A stretch of DNA of 16,670 bases. Origin: Thermoplasmata archaeon. GTDB lineage: Archaea > Thermoplasmatota > Thermoplasmata > Thermoplasmatales > Thermoplasmataceae. Location of the stretch: contig JAKAUD010000048.1 in NCBI GenBank assembly GCA_021827885.1, forward strand, positions 1 through 16,670, given 5' to 3'. Shown here one piece after another: positions 11,379 through 16,670 of this stretch (its first letter is position 1; every line of letters begins with the position of its first letter). Under the pieces are notes generated by a model. The model was not told the DNA's origin. It did no database searches and was given only the letters and a program-made list of their open reading frames with translations. The position numbers and the translations under genes were made by a program.

Positions 11379-11390
11379 GATATAATTATG
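11379..11390 (-). promoter_or_regulatory. TATA element for the KwaA-like gene
   Basis: On the minus strand CATAATTATATC lies about 36-47 bases upstream of ATG 11343, which would leave a short leader. It gives this gene its own promoter, separate from the plus-strand operon. Confidence 0.4.
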
Positions 11391-11425
11391 TTGATACACT
11401 TCAACAATGCCCGCATCCCCGCTAT

Positions 11426-11506
11426 TCAACCCTCCTTCACCACTATTTTCCCTTCATATTCATAAAATCCCAGATGGTCTCCCTCCTGCACTTCAAATAA
11501 CTGCAT
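11426..11506 (-). pseudogene. AbrB/SpoVT-like C-terminal remnant
   Basis: The 26-codon frame from ATG 11506 reads MQLFEVQEGDHLGFYEYEG and KIVVKEG, the second half of a SpoVT/AbrB swapped-hairpin domain (EGD-x-LGFY-x-x-x-GKIV). The preceding bases in another frame read ISSVAKKLCSYL, like the preceding helix of that domain (V-x-K-x-L). A one-base frame change at about 11497-11505 would join them. The N-terminal strand is missing. I read it as a decayed antitoxin-type regulator lying between the KwaA-like gene and the restriction enzyme. Confidence 0.5.
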
Positions 11507-11541
11507 AATTTCTTAGCCACACTTGAAATCAACTATGTATA

Positions 11542-14500
11542 TTACATCAAATCCAGTATCATTTTGAGGAGCTCATCGTCAATGTCTCCATATACAAATG
11601 AACCCAGGATATGCTTCATTTCCTCCTTGCTAAGCTTGAAAACATCTCTTGCAATTATTGCCTCTAAACTTGCCCTGAGTTCATTCTCAGCGTTGTTTAT
11701 AAGTTTCTTGGCAATCTCGACTATGGCGTTTTCCAACTCTTGATCTACTTCCGGTATTGGGAGTTCATACACGAAAAAGAAATTCAGATGGGAGGTCACT
11801 CTTTGCCTCACATAATAGTCAATCACAAAACTGTTAAAGAGAGCCTCAATGTATAAAATGTTGTATTTTATGGGAGTTTGAGAGACCTTTTCGCCCTTTA
11901 ACTCAAAATCAAATGGCTCGATATATACAAGTGTGTTTGCTAGAAAGACCCGTGGTGGAACTACCGTGGAAATGAGCGTCCGTTCGTTGGTTGAAGACGC
12001 TACGTCTCTAAAAACTAGTCTTTCCGTTTCGTAGTCCATCTTTATTTCATGATTTTCGATAGCGTTCTTGATGGTTTCTTTGAGGTTATTTTTGTGTCGG
12101 GATCCTAATTTATCTGATATTCTATTGATACTCCTTCCTGTGAGTTTTTTTCTTCCACTTTTTTCATCGACCCAGTATATGTTTTTTCCAAAATCAGTTT
12201 GGTACTGATGTATCATTTTTCCTTCGTAAAGTGTAAGCCCGCCTGGTGATGTTGTAAAAATGTCCTTATCATTAGTTTCATGCAGTTCGCTTCTCAGCCT
12301 GATACCGGTATCTTTGAGAAACTTGTGGCCTCCTCTAATTTTCGAAACTAGTTGGATATCGTTCTTCGATCTGAATTCTATGATTCCAAGAACACCTGGC
12401 GACAATTTACCTATGAGATCCTCCGGATAATCAAAAGCGGATTCAATATCATCCCATCTTGTGACGTGAAATTTGGCTTTAAACGGGATGCTTAACCTCT
12501 CTTTCGAAACCGTAACCATATCAAACTTGAACTGTGCATGTATGTCAGGAAACCATACCTTCCCCCTGTTCTCAAACGATACAAGTTCTCGGATCTCCCA
12601 GTTATCCATTATCTCCTTTCTCAGCAATTTTGTGCCTTCATCAGTGTGGAAGTTAGATGGAATCAATATACTAAAAACTCCGTTGCTAAGCCTTATGAAC
12701 TTTTCAAGGAATACCTTCTGTAGTGAGAAATCACCACTATATTGCAACGAATAATTGGATGATATAAATTTTGAGAGGGTTTCGAATGAACTGACATTGG
12801 AATTCCATAACGATCTAACCTCAGGTTCCTCCAGCTTCTCTTCGAATATCTTCTCAAATTCTTTTCCAGTAATGGAATATTTTGAGACTCCTTCCCCAAA
12901 GATCTCCGGATGCTTTGCGGCAAATTCCTTCTTATTTGGTTTCAGGTTATTCCAGGGGGGGTTTCCTATCACACCTGCAAATCCGCGTTTGTCAACTTCC
13001 AATGGATCTCCGTTCTCATCGAAGTAAAAGAAGAAATATTCAAGCGGGAAGAATAGGGGAGCAGAAAAATCTGTGTAAGTATTATTGAGTTTATCAATGA
13101 GCTTCTGTCTCATGGGTTTCTTTAGTTTTTCTATCTCTGCGGGAATCTCTGATTTAGTTGGATCCTCAAGATACTCTTGGCGTAATTTGATCATTGTTCT
13201 TATTTCATCTTTTAACTCGTTGTGGATTGCCTTTATAATTTCATCATCGGGTAGGCTAACTACAGAGTTTCCATTGATAAAATTAAGCTCCAGTTCCGGC
13301 AAAATGTGATTTTCGTCTTCTGGCAGATCCTGAAAATAAAAAGATTGTGGGTTTAACTTAATAGCTTCTTTCCATAGATTTACCTTAGCAACACTCAATG
13401 CGGTTGTATCGATATCTGCCCCAAAGATGTGTCTCAGGATTATTTTTGACAATAGGTCTCTGTGGACACTGTCTCCATTGAATCCTAGTTTTTCCCTTAT
13501 CTCTGTGGTTTTTGCAATTTTGTCCTCTATGTCCCGAGGAAGGAAAAGTGAATTTTCCTTAAATTGATTATTAACCCAGCTTGTTTTTTGGGCCAATTCC
13601 TGGTAAAGTTGATAAATCTCCTTTAATACCCCTATTAAGAATGGACCTGATCCACAGGAAGGATCAATTACTCCCAAGGATACGAATCTGTTTGCACTAT
13701 TCATAGCTCCTTCAAAATCATTCATACCAATTTTGGAAATTATGTCATCTCCCAGCTGATAAAATAGTTCTGATACAAGCTTATGAGACATGTGTTTTGT
13801 TATTTCCTTGGGGGTGTAATAAATTCCCGTATCTTTCCTGTTCTCTGCCAGAAATGTCTCATACGATTTTCCAAATATATCTTCATCTATCAGCCGGAAG
13901 CTGTAAGAATAAAGGCCCTCAGAGAAAATTTTTATCTGATCATCAAAACCAGCAACTCTTTTCAGGACCTCCAAAGATTTATCAAAATTTTCCTTGCTTT
14001 GCTCCAATTTAGACAATATGCTGTTTGATGGAGTAAACAATTCAGTATCGTAATAATCGTAGAGAAATCCATCCAGATCATCAAAGAATTTCTCGAGTAC
14101 TTTCTTTGAGCCCTTAGTTTTCCATTTATTATAAGCGGAAACGAATGTATCCCATGTATACCTGTAATCTATTATGATAAAGTCTTCCAGAGTAAGTGCA
14201 AAGATCAATTTGTTCAAAAGAAGAACACTGTTAGTTTTCGGGTCCTCCTTCCATTGAAGTTCCTGAAGATATCCGTACCATTTCTTGAGGTCCCTAATGA
14301 AAAGCTTATCTAGGTCATGCCTCGTAATTTCCTGTGTTTTTCTCTTCAAGTAATCTGAAATATTGGATGTTCTTGAGATACCTTCAGTAAACTGTTCGAA
14401 GCTTTCCCTAAGAACCGGCTCGAAGTTAATCACACAGCCCTTATCGAATACAAAAACGTCCTGAAGGTTTGTCAGTATTACATATTCAACTCCCTTCTGC

Positions 14501-14913
14501 CCCACAATGTATTTTATGATTTGATTGGTCCTCCGTTTATCAAATTCATTTTTCATCACTGCAAATGCAGACTGAAGAGAGTTTATTTGTCCAGCCCTAT
14601 TGTGAAGTGCCTTCAGCTCCAGAGCCACTGGAAAACCCATACTTCTTGAGCTTTCGAGTGTGAAATCAACCCAGCCTTCACCAATTCTTCCCTCAGGAAA
14701 GTTAGTTAATCCAGTAAGTTTTATTATCGGCTTGAAAAGTTTGTCAGAGAGAAGTGTTTCTGGCTTGGAGATTTTAAGTCCCCTGATGTACTCCCTAGCG
14801 TCATCATTCTCAAGGGTTTTTGGGAAATTTGGATCTTCAAGGTCCACATCTTTATAGAGTTTTGAAATATCATTAAGATAACTGCGAATCATTTTAAGTT
14901 CTGAAGACATCAT
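11542..14913 (-). CDS. Type IIG restriction-modification enzyme, 1123 aa
   Basis: One polypeptide carries both activities. Near the N-terminus Asp83 (GWVDF) and Glu99-x-Lys101 (VALELKA) form a PD-(D/E)XK nuclease site. A helical connector follows, then the N6-adenine methylase core: motif X GIYYTP at 363-368, motif I DPSCGSGPF at 417-425, an acidic residue after motif I in GADIDTTALSVAKVNL at 498-512, and motif IV NPPW at 651-654. The C-terminal third is the likely target-recognition domain. This is the Eco57I/MmeI-like architecture and the length fits. It would methylate host DNA at adenine and cut unmodified invading DNA. No frameshift is visible. No separate specificity or restriction subunit is present. 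AT-rich DNA just upstream suggests a leaderless mRNA. Confidence 0.9.
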   Translation of the reverse strand: MMSSELKMIRSYLNDISKLYKDVDLEDPNFPKTLENDDAREYIRGLKISKPETLLSDKLFKPIIKLTGLTNFPEGRIGEGWVDFTLESSRSMGFPVALELKALHNRAGQINSLQSAFAVMKNEFDKRRTNQIIKYIVGQKGVEYVILTNLQDVFVFDKGCVINFEPVLRESFEQFTEGISRTSNISDYLKRKTQEITRHDLDKLFIRDLKKWYGYLQELQWKEDPKTNSVLLLNKLIFALTLEDFIIIDYRYTWDTFVSAYNKWKTKGSKKVLEKFFDDLDGFLYDYYDTELFTPSNSILSKLEQSKENFDKSLEVLKRVAGFDDQIKIFSEGLYSYSFRLIDEDIFGKSYETFLAENRKDTGIYYTPKEITKHMSHKLVSELFYQLGDDIISKIGMNDFEGAMNSANRFVSLGVIDPSCGSGPFLIGVLKEIYQLYQELAQKTSWVNNQFKENSLFLPRDIEDKIAKTTEIREKLGFNGDSVHRDLLSKIILRHIFGADIDTTALSVAKVNLWKEAIKLNPQSFYFQDLPEDENHILPELELNFINGNSVVSLPDDEIIKAIHNELKDEIRTMIKLRQEYLEDPTKSEIPAEIEKLKKPMRQKLIDKLNNTYTDFSAPLFFPLEYFFFYFDENGDPLEVDKRGFAGVIGNPPWNNLKPNKKEFAAKHPEIFGEGVSKYSITGKEFEKIFEEKLEEPEVRSLWNSNVSSFETLSKFISSNYSLQYSGDFSLQKVFLEKFIRLSNGVFSILIPSNFHTDEGTKLLRKEIMDNWEIRELVSFENRGKVWFPDIHAQFKFDMVTVSKERLSIPFKAKFHVTRWDDIESAFDYPEDLIGKLSPGVLGIIEFRSKNDIQLVSKIRGGHKFLKDTGIRLRSELHETNDKDIFTTSPGGLTLYEGKMIHQYQTDFGKNIYWVDEKSGRKKLTGRSINRISDKLGSRHKNNLKETIKNAIENHEIKMDYETERLVFRDVASSTNERTLISTVVPPRVFLANTLVYIEPFDFELKGEKVSQTPIKYNILYIEALFNSFVIDYYVRQRVTSHLNFFFVYELPIPEVDQELENAIVEIAKKLINNAENELRASLEAIIARDVFKLSKEEMKHILGSFVYGDIDDELLKMILDLM

Positions 14914-14993
14914 TAGCGTAATATACTAAAGATATTATTATTTATCCTATTGAATTCCGTTATTACATATAATTCTGAAGGCTATCGTATAAG
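14914..14993. promoter_or_regulatory. Divergent promoter of the Type IIG gene and the two-TM gene
   Basis: On the plus strand ACATATAAT (about 14965-14973) lies roughly 25 bases before ATG 14994. On the minus strand ATAAATAATAATATC lies roughly 20-35 bases before the ATG at 14913. Both distances fit transcripts starting at or very near the start codon. No clear SD or inverted repeat is visible. Confidence 0.5.
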
Positions 14994-15410
14994 ATGCCTT
15001 TGATGAAACAGACAAAGAAATCCGAAAGAAAAATAGACAACATATCCACAAGAGGGTTCGTGTGTGCAGTAATTATTGTAGTCACGGTAACTGTGAGTAT
15101 CTTTTTGGCTTTGCATTGGACTTTGCATCCAACTAATGCCATTCTTGTCCCAGCCATAGCCTCGGTGGTTTCAGCTGAGGTTCCAACTCTTCTGGTCTTA
15201 TGGATTTCTGTATATAGCGATCAAGCAAGAATGGTGAGAATGACGAATATGGATTTCATGAGAAAGGAGCGTATGGAACATTATAAGCTAATTGGAGATC
15301 AATTCTTTTCGGAGATTTTCGTTGAAGATAATGTGTATTCAAATTCTGCCGGCGACCCCAACAAACTCTGGTTGGATAATGAAAATGACCTCAGTGAACG
15401 GCAGGAATGA
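14994..15410 (+). CDS. Two-TM hypothetical protein, 138 aa
   Basis: A basic N-terminus (KQTKKSERKI) is followed by TM1 at about residues 20-42 and TM2 at about 48-74 (ILVPAIASVVSAEVPTLLVLWI), then a charged cytoplasmic part with a likely helix (MDFMRKERMEHYKLIGDQFF) and an acidic C-terminus. The layout is like the two-TM protein at 5323, although the sequences are not clearly alike. The next gene, encoding a coiled-coil protein, overlaps its 3' end, so the two are likely a pair. Its divergent position next to a restriction enzyme suggests a defence-related membrane protein; this is inference. Confidence 0.65.
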   Translation: MPLMKQTKKSERKIDNISTRGFVCAVIIVVTVTVSIFLALHWTLHPTNAILVPAIASVVSAEVPTLLVLWISVYSDQARMVRMTNMDFMRKERMEHYKLIGDQFFSEIFVEDNVYSNSAGDPNKLWLDNENDLSERQE

Positions 15411-15789
15411 AGTGGATCAGGAATCATTCACTACAATGAAGAATATTCTTTCCGAACTCTCTGAGAATAATTCTTTGCAGAAGACAATGTCGGAACTCAA
15501 AAAAAGTGAGGAGCATTTTAACTCTCAATTGAACAAATTTTCGGAATCTGTCGAACAAATCAAAGATAGAATAGACAAGAAAGCATATCATGGTACTTCG
15601 GACTGCTGCCCTATCAAAAGGTCAATCTATAGTGCCTGGCAATTGTGCAGAAATACCATGGAACAAGCCCAATTCTCATCTTATCCTCTCCATGAACTCA
15701 GAGGTATCCATCCCTGTTATCTGGGTATAGATGCTTGTCGTGAATATTCCATCAAAATGGGACCTCAGTTGTTTCTTTCGACCATTTGA
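15385..15789 (+). CDS. Coiled-coil, Cys-containing hypothetical protein, 134 aa
   Basis: The frame is open back to 15292, but the part upstream lies antiframe in the two-TM gene and has odd composition, so a start at ATG 15385 (or 15379) is chosen, overlapping the upstream gene by 26 bases. Residues about 12-68 form a long coiled coil (MKNILSELSENNSLQKTMSEL and onwards). The C-terminal half has five Cys residues (74, 75, 88, 111, 118) and His residues (HELRGIHPC), which could bind a metal. It ends close to the convergent gene at 15798. Probably the soluble partner of the two-TM protein. Confidence 0.6.
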   Translation: MTSVNGRNEVDQESFTTMKNILSELSENNSLQKTMSELKKSEEHFNSQLNKFSESVEQIKDRIDKKAYHGTSDCCPIKRSIYSAWQLCRNTMEQAQFSSYPLHELRGIHPCYLGIDACREYSIKMGPQLFLSTI

Positions 15790-15797
15790 CATGCTTG

Positions 15798-16484
15798 TTA
15801 GAAACTATATTCAAAGTTCTTAGATTTCTCTGACCTGCAATTGCCGTTCAGTTTTTTTACAACTATCTTGCCTTCGTTTGAAAGAATGCCATATCCCTTG
15901 TTTATGTGCCACATAGATAAATTAAATTTTTTAGAGTAGCTTCTTGAAGTGTCTATTATGTTTTTATAGTTTAATAAAGCTTGATCCGGATCCTTATACC
16001 CGAAGTATTCAGTCACGGGATTGTCGAGAATCATATAGTTATTCTCATCATGAGCAAATAGAATACCACTCAGTTTGAAAGGCGTAAGCCCCAGAATTTT
16101 ATTCGCGCTTGATTCCGATGTGACATTCTTTATAATCCGCACAACCTCACCAAGATTTGATCCATTTGTTAATAGCTGCTTCACCGAACTAAATAGTTGT
16201 ACCTTATCCTTCTTTATTTTGTCCTTCCCTCTAGCCATCTGAGACCAACTTCCATTATTGGATTCATCTAAAAAATCTTCGAAAAGTGTCCAGAATTTAT
16301 CTGCATTATAAGTTCCAATTAGAGATGGATTAAACTTACTCTTCCAGCTACTAAAAAGACCATAAGCACATCCCAAGAATTGGCACACTTCATGTTTTAC
16401 TGGAGACTTTGTAATATTAGGCGTTAATAGAATTGCCATCTCGGTAAGGATTTTTTCCAGTTCTTTTTGTTTAGATATTTGCAT
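15798..16484 (-). CDS. Hypothetical protein with possible HhH-like region, 228 aa
   Basis: The frame is open to 16538, but ATG 16484 is chosen: GGGGAG lies 5 bases upstream, and the extra 18 codons overlap the zinc-ribbon gene in another frame. The protein is helical and soluble. Its middle part (ILGLTPFKLSGILFAHDEN, then YMILDNPVTEYFGY) recalls the helix-hairpin-helix-like 'leaf' found in McrB-type and other DNA-defence proteins ('S-x-ILF ... Y-x-I-x-D-x-x-V'). This is a faint resemblance from memory. It follows the zinc-ribbon gene by 13 bases and likely shares its transcript. Confidence 0.6.
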   Translation of the reverse strand: MQISKQKELEKILTEMAILLTPNITKSPVKHEVCQFLGCAYGLFSSWKSKFNPSLIGTYNADKFWTLFEDFLDESNNGSWSQMARGKDKIKKDKVQLFSSVKQLLTNGSNLGEVVRIIKNVTSESSANKILGLTPFKLSGILFAHDENNYMILDNPVTEYFGYKDPDQALLNYKNIIDTSRSYSKKFNLSMWHINKGYGILSNEGKIVVKKLNGNCRSEKSKNFEYSF

Positions 16485-16497
16485 CTTGTCTCCCCGT

Positions 16498-16626
16498 TTA
16501 ACTGACACTTCTCCCGCACTTTTTACATTGAATTTCAACGCGAGAGCCCTTATGAGTAATCATTACATTATCTATCTCTTTCCCGCATCCACTACAATAG
16601 TAAGACATATCCTTCGATTGTATCAT
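16498..16626 (-). CDS. Zinc-ribbon small protein, 42 aa
   Basis: Two Cys pairs, YYCSGCGKEI near residue 10 and IQCKKCGRS near residue 33, make a canonical four-Cys zinc ribbon with about 20 residues between the knuckles. Such mini-ribbons bind nucleic acid or a protein partner. Its ATG 16626 follows an A/T-rich stretch (TAAAAATATTTTTATA) that can hold a TATA box, so the mRNA may have little or no leader. It is the first gene of a two-gene unit with the 228-aa protein. Confidence 0.7.
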   Translation of the reverse strand: MIQSKDMSYYCSGCGKEIDNVMITHKGSRVEIQCKKCGRSVS

Positions 16627-16670
16627 TTTAGTTCCCTATAAAAATATTTTTAGATATTTTCAGAATTTGA

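Noticed and set aside
12473..14857. Several plus-strand frames of 60-93 codons inside the restriction enzyme gene
   Set aside because: All are antisense to the well-supported 1123-aa enzyme and have no SD or motif.
11542..14913. BREX PglX methylase
   Set aside because: The N-terminal D83...E99-x-K101 nuclease site and the lack of pglZ, brxC or other BREX genes favour a stand-alone Type IIG enzyme.
1..16670. CRISPR arrays, tRNA or rRNA genes, insertion sequences, integrase
   Set aside because: No regularly spaced repeats of CRISPR type, no cloverleaf with a TTC-loop motif, and no transposase or integrase signature were seen; mobile character is inferred only from gene content.

Overview
The window looks like an accessory, mobile and defence-rich region of an archaeon. 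Ribosome binding sites of the GGTGA/GGAGG type sit 6-7 bases before starts, several promoters carry A/T-rich TATA elements (some apparently for leaderless mRNAs), Arg is mostly AGA/AGG and Ile often ATA, and tiny ribbon-helix-helix (RHH) regulators abound. My best guess is a moderately AT-rich member of the Thermoplasmatota. This is inference; no rRNA, tRNA or housekeeping gene is present to prove it.

Region 1 (1-3.7 kb) resembles an integrated plasmid or virus-like element built of very short overlapping genes. Six RHH genes alternate in orientation (-, +, -, +, -, +). The first five are each followed by a small membrane protein gene, four of them overlapping it, and the sixth by a soluble 155-aa protein. 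The genes form three divergent pairs whose control regions hold palindromes or helically phased repeats. The leftmost module continues into a tight minus-strand chain of six more small genes, including a C2H2-like zinc finger.

Region 2 (3.26-5.0 kb) has a convergent pair overlapping at its 3' ends, the 155-aa HxH protein (DUF6978-like by memory) and a DUF1828/DUF1829-type protein, then a frame-disrupted gene remnant.

Region 3 (5.1-10.8 kb) is one long plus-strand operon behind a TATA box at about 5100. It encodes a two-TM protein, a Trp/His-rich small protein, a TIR-like effector with a beta-sandwich tail, two small proteins sharing a C-terminal tail, a less AT-rich unknown protein, a helical 125-aa protein and a possible KwaB/DUF4868-like protein. 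Its junctions carry a recurring element: an SD, a mini-ORF, and a second SD with an embedded stop. Several of its genes lack ATG/GTG/TTG at the position set by the SD and seem to start at ATT, ATA or ACG.

Region 4 (10.8-16.7 kb) continues the defence theme: a four-TM KwaA-like protein convergent with the KwaB-like gene, an AbrB-like remnant, a fused Type IIG restriction-methylation enzyme, a two-TM/coiled-coil gene pair divergent from it, and a zinc-ribbon gene upstream of a 228-aa unknown protein.

The most interesting points are the RHH plus small-membrane-protein modules (possible toxin-antitoxin or membrane-stress units), the cassette-like TIR operon with repeated junctions and near-cognate starts, and the convergent Kiwa-like pair. 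Family names come from memory of sequence patterns; no database search was possible.
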